NCBI GenBank assembly: GCA_017962445.1
Contig: JAGCVI010000022.1
Location: 1 to 64,000, forward strand
Reading direction: 5' to 3'
Source: Bacteroidales bacterium
Lineage (GTDB): Bacteria; Bacteroidota; Bacteroidia; Bacteroidales; P3
Length of the DNA stretch: 64,000 nt
A program made the position numbers and the translations under genes. Under the pieces are notes generated by a model. It made no database searches. It worked only from the letters and a program-made list of their open reading frames with translations, and was not told where the DNA came from. Below, one piece after another: positions 52,962-61,440 of this stretch. The first letter of the stretch is position 1, and every line of letters starts with the position of its first letter.

Positions 52962-54659
52962 ATGAAACAACTTATTGAATGCGTGCCTAATATTTCTGAA
53001 GGCCGCGACATGAATATCATCAATCAGGTGACTGCCGAGATTGAAAAGGTTGAAGGTGTGAAACTTCTTGACGTTGATCCTGGTGCAACGACAAACCGTA
53101 CCGTTATCACATTCGTTGGAGAGCCTGTTCAGGCCTGTGAGGCTGCTTTCCGCGTTGTAAAGAAGGCTGCCGAATTGATAGACATGCGTCAGCATCACGG
53201 TGCCCACCCCCGTCAGGGTGCAACGGATGTTTGCCCGCTGATTCCGGTGAGCAACATCACGATGGAAGAGACTGTTGAGTATGCCCACAAGTTGGCTGAG
53301 CGTATCGGCAACGAATTGCAGATACCTATTTTCTGCTACGAGAACGCTGCCAAGCTGCCCGAGCGTCGCAACCTCGCTTATTGTCGTACTGGCGAATATG
53401 AGTCGCTGTCAACCCGTTTGGGCACAGACCAGTGGAAGCCTGACTACGGTCCCAACGCATGGAACGACCACGTGGCCCAGACCGGCGCCACTCAGGTTGG
53501 AGCTCGTGATTTCCTTGTCGCCATCAACTACAACCTCAACACAACTTCTACTCGTCGCGCCAACGCCATCGCTTTCGATGTGCGCGAAAAAGGCCGTCCG
53601 ATGCGCGAAGGCGGCAAGCCCTCAGGCAAGCCCATCAAGGACGAGAACGGCAAGACCATCATGATTCCCGGTACTTTGAAGGGTACAAAGGCAATAGGCT
53701 GGTACATTGAGGACTACGGCATTGCCCAGGTGTCGATGAACATCACATCCATCAAGGTCGCTCCTGTACATCTCTGCTTTGATGAGGTGTGCCGTTGTGC
53801 ATCCAACAGAGGTCTGCGTGTAACAGGCTGCGAAATAGTGGGTTTGATTCCGAAAAGCGTTCTGATTGATGCTGGAAAATACTATCTGGCTAAACAGAAA
53901 CGTTCGCTCGGCGTCAGCGAGGACGAGATTATGAAGGTGGCCATCAAATCGATGGGCCTGGACGATCTCAAGCCTTTCAATCCCAAGGAGAAAGTCATTG
54001 AATTCCTTATCGAGGACAACAGCCAGAAGAAACTCGTGGATTTGACCTGCACTGGTTTCTGTGAGGAGACGGCTTCGGAAAGCCCTGCTCCTGGCGGTGG
54101 CTCTGTGAGCGCATATATGGGCGCTTTGGCCGCTTCGCTTGGCACTATGGTTGCCAACCTGACCGGTGGCAAGGCTGCATACGACGATGAATGGGAAAAA
54201 TTCAGCGATGTTGCAGTCCATGGTCAGCAGCTCAAAAACGACTTGCTGCACTTGGTCGATGAGGACACCAACGCATTCAACAAAATCATGAATGCCTTTG
54301 GCTTGCCAAAGAAGACCGACGAGGAGAAGGCTGCCCGCAGCGAGGCCATTCAGGAGGCAACGAAATTTGCCACCGAGGTGCCGTTCCAAACCATGCAGAA
54401 ATCTTTCGAGGCTTTCGAGGTTTGCCGTGCCATGGTGGAGTGGGGTAATCCTGCCAGCGTTACCGACGGTGGCGTGGGTGCATTGGCAGCCCGCAGTGCC
54501 GTGATGGGTGCGCATCTTAATGTGAAGATTAATGCCAGCAGTCTGAAGGACGAGGCGTTCAAGAGTGAAATCCTTGCCAAGGCTGCCGCCATCGAAGCCG
54601 CTGCAATTAAGGAAGAATCAGAGATTTTGGCTATCGTAAACCAGAAAATTGGTCTCTGA
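52962..54659 (+). CDS. ftcD: Bifunctional glutamate formimidoyltransferase/formimidoyltetrahydrofolate cyclodeaminase
   Basis: A 565-residue enzyme of histidine breakdown that moves the formimino group from formiminoglutamate to tetrahydrofolate and then releases ammonia. Residues 1 to about 300 are the transferase: CVPNISEGRDMNII, VDPGATTNRTVITFVGEP, and HHGAHPRQGATDVCPLIP with the catalytic His. After a linker, residues about 350 to 565 are the cyclodeaminase: ETASESPAPGGGSVSAYMGA and the helical bundle VANLTGGKAAYDDEWEKF. Both halves look intact. No other hut genes are next to it; it is a single-gene unit with its own promoter and terminator. Confidence 0.95.
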   Translation: MKQLIECVPNISEGRDMNIINQVTAEIEKVEGVKLLDVDPGATTNRTVITFVGEPVQACEAAFRVVKKAAELIDMRQHHGAHPRQGATDVCPLIPVSNITMEETVEYAHKLAERIGNELQIPIFCYENAAKLPERRNLAYCRTGEYESLSTRLGTDQWKPDYGPNAWNDHVAQTGATQVGARDFLVAINYNLNTTSTRRANAIAFDVREKGRPMREGGKPSGKPIKDENGKTIMIPGTLKGTKAIGWYIEDYGIAQVSMNITSIKVAPVHLCFDEVCRCASNRGLRVTGCEIVGLIPKSVLIDAGKYYLAKQKRSLGVSEDEIMKVAIKSMGLDDLKPFNPKEKVIEFLIEDNSQKKLVDLTCTGFCEETASESPAPGGGSVSAYMGALAASLGTMVANLTGGKAAYDDEWEKFSDVAVHGQQLKNDLLHLVDEDTNAFNKIMNAFGLPKKTDEEKAARSEAIQEATKFATEVPFQTMQKSFEAFEVCRAMVEWGNPASVTDGGVGALAARSAVMGAHLNVKINASSLKDEAFKSEILAKAAAIEAAAIKEESEILAIVNQKIGL

Positions 54660-54723
54660 GAATTGAATATTTGAACTCCGGCAGGCCGTCGGTACAGAAT
54701 TTACGGTCTACGGAGAATAAATA

Positions 54724-54758
54724 AAAACAGGCACGCTGAAAAGCATGCCTGTTTTTTT
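54724..54758 (+). terminator. Rho-independent terminator after ftcD
   Basis: A stem ACAGGCACGCT/AGCATGCCTGT with a GAAA loop and one mismatch, followed by seven T. Confidence 0.88.
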
Positions 54759-54796
54759 GTGTAGGGCAGGGGAGAGGCCTCTGCCGGTAGACGCAG

Positions 54797-54919
54797 TTAT
54801 TCGTTGACTACGTTTTCTGACACTGAGCCACGGTAGGCGGGGCAGGTCTTATGGGAGCATGACATAGCAATCATGGCAAAAGCCATAATGACCAACAGTG
54901 TTGCAATACCTTTTTTCAT
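54797..54919 (-). CDS. Small lipoprotein, 40 residues
   Basis: A short minus-strand gene with ATG at 54917-54919 and TAA at 54797-54799. MKKGIATLLVIMAFAMIAMS is a signal peptide followed by Cys21, a good lipobox; the mature part is CSHKTCPAYRGSVSENVVNE, with a second Cys in CPAYRG. Function unknown. Small secreted lipoproteins with a CPAYR-like motif are plausible in this order but none was matched by search. It is bounded by the ftcD terminator on one side and AT-rich DNA on the other. Confidence 0.62.
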   Translation of the reverse strand: MKKGIATLLVIMAFAMIAMSCSHKTCPAYRGSVSENVVNE

Positions 54920-55119
54920 GTTAAATATTTTTATTTGTTATCGTTTTCAATTTTCCACATAACGTCATTAAATAAAATAACGTATGTACTATTGAAAAAA
55001 AAATACAAACTTATGCTGCAAATGCATTTTCCAAAATTTCCATTCTAAGCAACGTTCTCATTCTAGATGGGGCCGTTTTATGTCATTTGCAACGATAAGC
55101 GATTATAAGGGATTTCTGT

Positions 55120-55510
55120 AAAATGACATTTGTAAATCACAATTGTAATTCACAAATATAAACAAATGTAATTTGATGTAATTTGTAAATTTTACAAATG
55201 TTTTCGGGAAATATTTGTAAAAAATAGGAACACTACAAATTATAGTTTTATAATTACTTTAAAATACTATAATTATGCATATTACTTATTTTTATTAAAG
55301 TAATAATTTAATTCATCTATACTCTTTTACATTATTGGATGTAGCTGGTTGGTATTAATGTTTAAACACTGAATTATAGTTATTTATAAATGATTATTTT
55401 AATTATCAGTTATAACATAATAAATATTACAAAAGTAAAATGTAATAATTTTACAAATGTTTCAAATATTATTTGTACTTTTGTAAAATTAAATTTTGTA
55501 AGGTTATAAA
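55120..55510. promoter_or_regulatory. AT-rich region with repeated ACAAATGT-type sites and promoter
   Basis: 54920-55519 has no gene. It contains many copies of a TTTACAAATG/CATTTGTAAA motif in two clusters, about 55125-55215 and 55450-55505, the second overlapping a -7 element TACTTTTG at 55476-55483 before the regulator gene at 55520. The symmetrical form and location suggest binding sites for the neighbouring HTH protein. Confidence 0.45.
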
Positions 55511-55519
55511 TGTAAAATT

Positions 55520-56128
55520 ATGGTTGACAGGATAAATTTGATTTTACGGGCCAAAAATATCACTGCAAGACAGTTTGCAGATGAAATAGGAATTCAGCCT
55601 TCGGGAATGTCTCATATTATTTCGGGAAGAAACCGTCCGAGTCTGGATTTTGTAATGAAGGTCATTAATCGCTATCCGGAGATTGACATTAAGTGGTTGA
55701 TGTTTGGCGAGGGTGAAATGTATGCGCCGTCGATTGTTCCGAAACCAGCTGTGCCGGCTGCACCCAAGCCGCAGGTAGAGTCAAGTCCGTCGTCCGTCCC
55801 GAGCAGTGTCTCCCACAGCGATGCTGTGCCCGATCTTTTTAGTTCTGTTGACGGAACGCTTGATTTTATGACGGAGGAGAAGCAGGAGTCGACATCTGAT
55901 GAGCCTGTCCCCGCATTGGAGTCTCAGAATACCGAAACTCTATTTTCGTCACCCGTCCAGCCTGAAAACATACAAAAAACGGTATCGGAGCCACAAGTCG
56001 ACGAGAAACGTCTGAATGATGTCGCCCCGATAGTTGGTCTCGAAAATTCAAATGTCGTGAAGAAGAAGATTCTGAAGGTGGTTATATTATACGAAGACCA
56101 TTCATTTTCAGAGTTTTCTCCGGAATGA
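55520..56128 (+). CDS. XRE-type HTH transcriptional regulator
   Basis: A 202-residue DNA-binding protein. Residues 1 to about 65 are an XRE/Cro helix-turn-helix (INLILRAKNITARQFADEIG, QPSGMSHIISGRNRPSLDFV, KWLMFGEGEMY). A Pro/Ser-rich linker of about 100 residues follows, then a short conserved C-terminal segment (VKKKILKVVILYEDHSFSEF). This layout occurs in Bacteroidales regulators of unknown target. The repeated sites upstream suggest autoregulation. Confidence 0.8.
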   Translation: MVDRINLILRAKNITARQFADEIGIQPSGMSHIISGRNRPSLDFVMKVINRYPEIDIKWLMFGEGEMYAPSIVPKPAVPAAPKPQVESSPSSVPSSVSHSDAVPDLFSSVDGTLDFMTEEKQESTSDEPVPALESQNTETLFSSPVQPENIQKTVSEPQVDEKRLNDVAPIVGLENSNVVKKKILKVVILYEDHSFSEFSPE

Positions 56129-56174
56129 ATGGCCTTCGGTGCCTAAGCTCAATCAATGAGCCAATAGTATCTTC

Positions 56175-56726
56175 TTATTTTATATTGTTTTTCTTTTCAA
56201 AGCTCTTTATTAATTCCTCGTTGCTGTAGTCGAGGAGCTTCATGCTTTTCTGGATATCGCTAGCGAGGTAGTGGTCGGGGTATTCGTCAAGGAAATTCTG
56301 ATAGGCTTTGCGAGCCTCCTCTTTTCTGCCAGCATTGTCAAGGTCAATGGCTTTTTCGTAATAGCAATCGATTAGACTTGCGTAGTTTGGATAGTTGTTA
56401 ATTACGCGGTCGTAGTATTCGACCATCTTGTCGAATTCACCCATGTTGTTGCTGATTGCGGCGGCACGGTGCAAATAGTAGGCTGAAATGGAATCATCCG
56501 GGAATGCATCGGCGTATTGGACGAATTTTTCAACGGCATTGTTGCCTTTTACAGGGTCGGCACTTTCGGCCATAATATCCTGACGCAGGCTTTTGTCGAT
56601 GTCGCTGACTTCCTGCGATAGCTTTGCTTTGTCTGGCGTAGAGTCTTCTTTCTTGTCGCCAGAGTGGTTGCAGGCTGCTGCCAGAGCCACAGCGAAGATG
56701 GTGTATATCAGATGTCTGGTCTTCAT
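56175..56726 (-). CDS. TPR-containing lipoprotein
   Basis: A 183-residue protein with a lipoprotein signal (Cys19 in LAAACNHSG) and tetratricopeptide-like helices: AVEKFVQYADAFPDDSISA, DKMVEYYDRVINNYPNYASL, YYEKAIDLDNAGRKEEARKAY and QNFLDEYPDHYLAS. Such proteins act as protein-binding scaffolds at the periplasmic side of the outer membrane. It starts 9 bases after the def stop and is likely in one operon with def and ruvX. Confidence 0.8.
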   Translation of the reverse strand: MKTRHLIYTIFAVALAAACNHSGDKKEDSTPDKAKLSQEVSDIDKSLRQDIMAESADPVKGNNAVEKFVQYADAFPDDSISAYYLHRAAAISNNMGEFDKMVEYYDRVINNYPNYASLIDCYYEKAIDLDNAGRKEEARKAYQNFLDEYPDHYLASDIQKSMKLLDYSNEELIKSFEKKNNIK

Positions 56727-56735
56727 AAGTGATGG

Positions 56736-57296
56736 TTATTTTTTATTCTTTACTCTATATTTAGGTCTAACCCTGCCTGAGATCACATCGTTCAGCTTGC
56801 GTTTTATCATTGTGCGGCGCAGCGGGCTGAGGCGGTCGGTAAACACTTTGCCGTGCAGATGGTCGATTTCGTGTTGTGCGACGCGGGCGAACATGCCGTC
56901 GATTTCTTCGGTGTGTTCGTTGAAATCCTCGTCGAACCAATGCAGCACGATACTTTCTGGGCGCAGGACATCCTCGTGGATTTCGGGGATGCTCAGACAG
57001 CCCTCGTTGAAGTATTTCTTCTCTCCCTTTTCTTCGAGTATCTCAGGGTTAATCAGCACATGGCGTTCCTCCTCAGGACCATAGGAGTCGGTTTTCTCGT
57101 TATAAGGGCGGAATCCGATGACGACTAACTGTATCGACTTGTCGATCTGCGGAGCTGCAAGTCCAACGCCGTCAGCATTGTACATGGTCTCGAACATGTC
57201 GGCAATAAGTTGCTTGAGGTCGGGGTAGTCTTTGGTGATGGGGGCTGCTTCCTTGCGGAGCATTGGGTCGCCGTATGTAACAATTGGAAGATTCAT
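56736..57296 (-). CDS. def: Peptide deformylase
   Basis: A 186-residue metalloenzyme that removes the formyl group from the N-terminus of new proteins. The three family motifs are present: GVGLAAPQID, EGCLSIPEI with the metal Cys, and QHEIDHLHGKVF with both metal His residues and the catalytic Glu. It sits between ruvX (32 bases upstream) and the TPR lipoprotein gene. Confidence 0.96.
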   Translation of the reverse strand: MNLPIVTYGDPMLRKEAAPITKDYPDLKQLIADMFETMYNADGVGLAAPQIDKSIQLVVIGFRPYNEKTDSYGPEEERHVLINPEILEEKGEKKYFNEGCLSIPEIHEDVLRPESIVLHWFDEDFNEHTEEIDGMFARVAQHEIDHLHGKVFTDRLSPLRRTMIKRKLNDVISGRVRPKYRVKNKK

Positions 57297-57328
57297 GGAG
57301 ATAGGGTTTATGGGTTATATGAAAGATA

Positions 57329-57754
57329 TTATTGTTTTGTATTATCGTTTAGTTGCATGAAGTTCTGTAGGATAAGTACTGCGCTAACGGTGTCGACAAG
57401 AGCTTTGTCTCGGCGGCGCTTCATGCCAAGTCCACCGTCAATCATGGCCTGGAACGCCATCTTTGATGTGAAGCGTTCATCCATGCGGCTGACAGGTATT
57501 TGCGGGAAACGTGCAGCAAGGGCTTTGAGAAACGGCTCGATAAGGCGTGCCGACTCCGACGGAGTATTGTCCATATGTTTGGGCTCACCGACGACGAAGC
57601 GTTCCACTTCTTCGCGACGGCAGTATTCGTCGAGGTATGGCATTAGCTTGTTGGTGTCGACAGTGGCCAATGCGGTGGCAATTATCTGCTCCGGGTCGGT
57701 GACGGCAAGTCCCGTACGCTTTATGCCATAGTCTATTGCCATGATTCTGCCCAT
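57329..57754 (-). CDS. ruvX: Holliday junction resolvase RuvX (YqgF family)
   Basis: A 141-residue RNase H-fold protein. MGRIMAIDYGIKRTGLAV contains the first catalytic Asp (Asp8); FVVGEPKHMDNTPSES and RMDERFTSKMA follow, and KALVDTVSAVLILQNFM ends the protein with the last Asp. The frame runs 31 codons further upstream, but ATG at 57754 gives the family start and length. Members take part in 16S rRNA 5'-end maturation or junction resolution. First gene of the leftward ruvX-def-TPR operon. Confidence 0.93.
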   Translation of the reverse strand: MGRIMAIDYGIKRTGLAVTDPEQIIATALATVDTNKLMPYLDEYCRREEVERFVVGEPKHMDNTPSESARLIEPFLKALAARFPQIPVSRMDERFTSKMAFQAMIDGGLGMKRRRDKALVDTVSAVLILQNFMQLNDNTKQ

Positions 57755-57958
57755 TTTTTTTGCTGTTTTTGAAAGTGCAAAATTACAAAATAAATCACAA
57801 TAATTGTTCTTTTTGTTTGAAAAAATGAAATTTTTGAGCCAATACATTGCTTTTGATTATAAAGTAGTTAAGACAATCATCGTTGCCTGTTACGAATTTT
57901 TTTTGTCCATATTGTGAAAAGTTTGTACTTTTGCACCCGATTTTGACAACAAAATCGC

Positions 57959-58032
57959 GGTCCCTTAGCTCAGTCGGTTAGAGCAGCTGACTCATAATCA
58001 GCGGGTCCTTGGTTCGAGCCCAAGAGGGACCA
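57959..58032 (+). tRNA. tRNA-Met (anticodon CAT)
   Basis: A complete cloverleaf: acceptor GGTCCCT with AGGGACC, D-arm GCTC...GAGC, anticodon stem GCTGA/TCAGC with loop CTCATAA, T-arm CTTGG/CCAAG with TTCGAGC. The anticodon is CAT. The lack of initiator features (the acceptor is fully paired at position 1) suggests elongator Met; the tRNA-Ile form with modified CAT cannot be excluded by eye. The 3' CCA is not encoded. Confidence 0.95.
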
Positions 58033-58040
58033 CAAAAAAA

Positions 58041-58071
58041 AGGAGGATTCTTCGGATTCTTCCTTTTTTTT
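58041..58071 (+). terminator. Terminator after tRNA-Met
   Basis: AGGAGGATTC at 58041-58050 and GATTCTTCCT at 58055-58064 form a stem with a TTCG loop (one mismatch, one wobble), then a T-run. Confidence 0.82.
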
Positions 58072-58388
58072 ATAAAAATGTATTATCTATTGACGGAATT
58101 GATTGTAGTCCAATATAATGACAATTGAGGAGGACGTATTTGATGATGTATTATAAAGCGGCTGATTTATATTATATAGGAGTCTATTGTTTTGCTCCTC
58201 TTTTGTTTACTTTTTGCCCAATACCTATTCAGCGATAATTTTATCCGAACCTAGTCCGAGTTATAAGCCACCAGCTACCATTGCTCATAGATGCGTTTTT
58301 TGACCAAACCGATGGGTCTTATTGAGAAGTGTATCGGGTTGTTCTACACCCTTAAACCAACACGGATCCGCAAGTGAAAAATGCTCTA
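58072..58388. other. Intergenic region without recognised features
   Basis: About 317 bases between the tRNA terminator and the next leftward gene's terminator. No convincing gene, repeat or promoter was found on either strand; a small hairpin occurs around 58175-58200. Confidence 0.5.
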
Positions 58389-58422
58389 CAAAAAAAGGAA
58401 GCCCCTAAAATGAGACTTCCTT
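58389..58422 (-). terminator. Terminator after the vWA-like lipoprotein gene
   Basis: AAGGAAG at 58395-58401 pairs with CTTCCTT at 58416-58422; on the minus strand a run of T follows (complement of 58389-58396). It shows that the gene at 58446 ends naturally here. Confidence 0.8.
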
Positions 58423-58445
58423 CTTTGTGTTTTAATATCCGATTC

Positions 58446-59639
58446 TTATTCCATCATGATTTCCATGATTTCTTTCGCCAAATCAGTTTCTTCTTCAAAT
58501 CCGTTTTTATCATGGTTTTTTCCATCCAGAGATCTACTACCATCTATTACAAGTATGAAATAGGTATTAATCATTTCATTGGTTTTTTCGATATATTCGG
58601 AATTTCTTTGCCATAATCCGGGTTGTATTTCATAGTCCTGGGTTGTTGCACTTTTTTTAGGATAATAAGCATGGCCGTCTTTTAATTGGAAATCCTCTAT
58701 GACAAATAATGCATTGATATTGTCACCACTTATTGCTTTGATTGTTGCTGTGGCGCCATTGCTTAGTGCTACGTCTGTCAAAGAATAGGAAGATAATGAC
58801 TTCTTTAACGTAGCCGTAAGTGTAACTTCTTCTCCTTCGTTATTTTTGAAATTCATGCGAATCTTTTTCCCTGCATAGCTTTTAGCTACCCTGAACGTAT
58901 ACGATGTTTGTTTAAGTTTTTCTTTTGTCTTTTCAATAATACTATCGAAATTATTTGCACTAATTAATTCTGGTGCTTCGCCATTGGAGGAATAACGAAA
59001 ACACTCCATGCTATTTCTTAATATTTTATCGTATTGCTCGTCAGTCATATTATTCATCCGTTTTGCCTCTTCAATGTCGTCACCTTCATACATCAAAGTG
59101 TAAACTTCAAATTCATTTTTGTGCCAAAGACCCATGGCATGTTTAAGTTTCCTTTGAATTCTTTTTTGGTATTTTTCTGGGGATATGCTGAACATTATTC
59201 GTCCATCTTTTTTTGCTACCTGTGGCGATGAATTATCCAATCCGTCCGTCAGTAAAAAAATATAGTATCTTGTTTTGGGATCGTTTCTTGCTATTTTTTT
59301 ACGAATATATTTGACTCTTTGTGCGGCAAGTTCCATTGCATAATATGCAGAGGTATTGTTTCCTCTAGGCACTTTGTCAATAGAATATTTCATCTTGGTT
59401 ACATCGTTTTCGTTCAGTAAATTGTATGGTGCTGATTGGGGCTTAAAATTCATAAACATACCACGTGAAGTTGTGGTGTAGCTTGTTTCTACCTCATCGC
59501 TAAAACCAATAACATCACCACGGAAAAATTGTTTATGTTCTGTACAAGACGAAAATAGCATGATAGATATTGTCGCAAACAAAAGTGTTGTCCTTTTGGT
59601 TAGGGTTCTTTTAATTAAAAATATTGTTTGTTTTTTCAT
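58446..59639 (-). CDS. Lipoprotein with an apparently circularly permuted von Willebrand A domain
   Basis: A 397-residue lipoprotein (signal ending LFSSC around residue 32). The N-terminal 190 residues carry the later parts of a vWA domain in order: RGDVIGFSDEVETSY, GNNTSAYYAMELAAQRVKYI (threonine of the metal site) and TRYYIFLLTDGLDNSS (its Asp), then FEVYTLMYEGDD. A separate beta domain follows (about 265-350). The missing first strand and helix of the vWA fold, NTYFILVIDGSRSLDG with the DxSxS motif plus a helix, is at the very C-terminus. vWA domains usually bind a divalent metal and a protein partner. The start at 59639 is chosen for the signal peptide; upstream Met codons exist. No operon partner is visible. 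Confidence 0.65.
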   Translation of the reverse strand: MKKQTIFLIKRTLTKRTTLLFATISIMLFSSCTEHKQFFRGDVIGFSDEVETSYTTTSRGMFMNFKPQSAPYNLLNENDVTKMKYSIDKVPRGNNTSAYYAMELAAQRVKYIRKKIARNDPKTRYYIFLLTDGLDNSSPQVAKKDGRIMFSISPEKYQKRIQRKLKHAMGLWHKNEFEVYTLMYEGDDIEEAKRMNNMTDEQYDKILRNSMECFRYSSNGEAPELISANNFDSIIEKTKEKLKQTSYTFRVAKSYAGKKIRMNFKNNEGEEVTLTATLKKSLSSYSLTDVALSNGATATIKAISGDNINALFVIEDFQLKDGHAYYPKKSATTQDYEIQPGLWQRNSEYIEKTNEMINTYFILVIDGSRSLDGKNHDKNGFEEETDLAKEIMEIMME

Positions 59640-59738
59640 TGTTGATGTTGCCTGTTTTATCATTGGCACGTCGTTTTGAGTAAAAAAATATGGTGCCTAA
59701 GAAATATACACATAAAAAAAGCGTGGCACTTTCGCTTT

Positions 59739-59876
59739 CATTGGAATCTTTGAGGTCTTGGACTACCTGATACTTCCCAATTACAACGTTTAAAGCCCAC
59801 GCCAACCGGCGAGAGCGACGTTACTTTACATTTGGAAGTATCATTTGAAAGTGTCCAAGTTTCAAAGATTCCCATG
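59739..59876. repeat. Long imperfect inverted repeat
   Basis: Arms 59739-59777 and 59834-59876 pair over most of their length (left arm starts GGAATCTTTGA and ends TGATACTTCC, right arm is the near complement) with a few bulges. The 56-base centre has a nested pair, AACGT near 59785 and ACGTT near 59818, and the GC-rich core CCAACCGG. It could be a small mobile element, a recombination site or a structured RNA. Confidence 0.6.
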
Positions 59877-60027
59877 TTTAGCTACTTCGCTATTTTCTAT
59901 TCTATGATGTGCGTATCAATCTGTTATCAATGTTTCATTGGCGATATTTTCAGTTAATAATCTATTTCCTTTTTCACTGCAAAATTACAACAAAAAAATT
60001 GATTGTCAAAATTTATTTTCAAATTCT

Positions 60028-60177
60028 TCAATAACTCAACAAAACAGGGGTGATTTCTTTGAAAAACCAACCCTTATTCTCTCTTTCCGACTTAATCACC
60101 ATCAAAATGCTATCTGTCGGGGTTGGGATGGGTTGAATCTGTAATCCATTTTCAGTAAATAATTTGGATACTGTCAT
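60028..60177 (-). CDS. Possible small gene, 49 residues
   Basis: A minus-strand frame from ATG (complement of 60175-60177) to TGA, directly preceded by an in-frame stop. It reads MTVSKLFTENGLQIQPIPTP, then SILMVIKSERENKGWFFKEI and TPVLLSY. Composition is protein-like, but no family is recognised and no promoter is clear, so it may be a chance frame or a remnant. It lies between two hairpin-forming segments (59739-59876 and about 60208-60265). The rest of 59640-60300 has no other gene. Confidence 0.3.
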   Translation of the reverse strand: MTVSKLFTENGLQIQPIPTPTDSILMVIKSERENKGWFFKEITPVLLSY

Positions 60178-60298
60178 TCTTTAATTTTAAGTTTTGAGTG
60201 TTTTTGCCGTGTCTTTCAAAGCCAATCGGTAGGCGCACAGGACATGCCTCGCCTCCAAGACAACTTAACAGAATTACGCAAACGGTATATAAAAATAT

Positions 60299-60329
60299 TT
60301 TGTCGAATTGAATTAATTGCCTATCTTTG
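60299..60329 (+). promoter_or_regulatory. Bacteroidota-type promoter for ilvE
   Basis: TTTG at 60299-60302, 19 bp, TATCTTTG at 60322-60329: exact consensus, about 47 bases before the ilvE start. Confidence 0.8.
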
Positions 60330-60375
60330 CATTTGCTTATAATAAATGTAATACATTAATAAAAAACTAAATATC

Positions 60376-61389
60376 ATGAATATAGATTGGCAAAACCTTC
60401 CGTTTGGTTACGTAAAAACGGATTACAATGTACGTTGCTGGTATCGCGACGGCAAATGGGGTGAGATTGAGGTCTCCTCGGAAGAGACTATCAACATCCA
60501 CATGGCTGCCTCAAGTCTGCACTACGGACAGGAGTCGTTCGAAGGCTTGAAGGCTTACCGTTGCAAGGACGGCAAGATACGCATGTTCCGTCCCGACGAG
60601 AACGCCGCCCGCATGCAGAACACCAGCCGTGGCATTATGATGCCTGAGATGCCCACCGACCGCTTTATCGAGATGTGCAAGAAGGTTGTTAAGATGAACG
60701 AGCGTTTCATCCCGCCTTACGGCACCGGCGCAAGCCTGTACCTGCGTCCTTTGATGATTGGTACTGGTATCACCGTGGGTGTGAAGCCCGCCAACGAGTA
60801 TCTATTCCTCATCTTCGTAACCCCCGTCGGACCTTACTTCAAGGGCGGTTTCCAGGCCAACCCCTATGTTATCACTCGCAAGTATGACCGTTCGGCTCCT
60901 CTCGGAACCGGTATCTACAAGGTGGGTGGCAACTATGCTGCTTCGCTGAGAGCTCACGTCGAGGCTTGCCATGGTGGCCAGTACGCCTGCGAGTTCTATC
61001 TTGACGCCAAGGAGAAAAAATATGTCGACGAGGCTGGCGCTGCCAACTTCTTCGCCATCAAGGACGGTGTGTACATCACTCCGAAGTCGACTTCAATTCT
61101 TCCCTCAATCACCAACAAGAGCCTTATGCAGTTGGCTGAGGATATGGGCATCAAGGTTGAGCGTCGTCCCATCGCCGTCGAGGAGCTGGCAGAGTGCCAG
61201 GAGGCAGGTGCCTGCGGTACTGCCGCCGTCATCAGCCCTATCGAGCGCATCGACGACCCCGAAGCTGGCAAGAGCTACGAGTTCGGCAAGAAACCCGGTC
61301 CTATCAGCACCAAGCTTTACGAGCATCTGCGTGCCATCCAGCTGGGCGAGGCCGAGGACAAGCACAACTGGAACGTTATTGTCGACTGA
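60376..61389 (+). CDS. ilvE: Branched-chain amino-acid aminotransferase
   Basis: A 337-residue PLP enzyme (fold type IV) that moves the amino group between glutamate and the keto acids of valine, leucine and isoleucine. The PLP lysine is Lys182 in GTGIYKVGGNYAASL; SSLHYGQESFEGLKAYR and RMFRPDENAARM are N-terminal family blocks; VDEAGAANFFAIKDG and ECQEAGACGTAAVISPI hold the cofactor-phosphate and end-of-sheet motifs. It is close in layout to BCAT of the eukaryotic/Corynebacterium type. Monocistronic, with promoter and terminator close by. Confidence 0.95.
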   Translation: MNIDWQNLPFGYVKTDYNVRCWYRDGKWGEIEVSSEETINIHMAASSLHYGQESFEGLKAYRCKDGKIRMFRPDENAARMQNTSRGIMMPEMPTDRFIEMCKKVVKMNERFIPPYGTGASLYLRPLMIGTGITVGVKPANEYLFLIFVTPVGPYFKGGFQANPYVITRKYDRSAPLGTGIYKVGGNYAASLRAHVEACHGGQYACEFYLDAKEKKYVDEAGAANFFAIKDGVYITPKSTSILPSITNKSLMQLAEDMGIKVERRPIAVEELAECQEAGACGTAAVISPIERIDDPEAGKSYEFGKKPGPISTKLYEHLRAIQLGEAEDKHNWNVIVD

Positions 61390-61412
61390 TTTTCTTGAAG
61401 AAAATATAAAAC

Positions 61413-61440
61413 AAAAAGCCGCTCGTCTGAGCGGCTTTTT
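61413..61440. terminator. Bidirectional terminator between ilvE and the leftward gene
   Basis: AAAAAGCCGCTC at 61413-61424 and GAGCGGCTTTTT at 61429-61440 pair perfectly with a 4-base loop; A and T runs on either side let it act in both directions. Confidence 0.92.

Noticed and set aside
59785..59822. Integron attC site
   Set aside because: No matching pair of GTTRRRY and RYYYAAC core sites was found in the inverted repeat.
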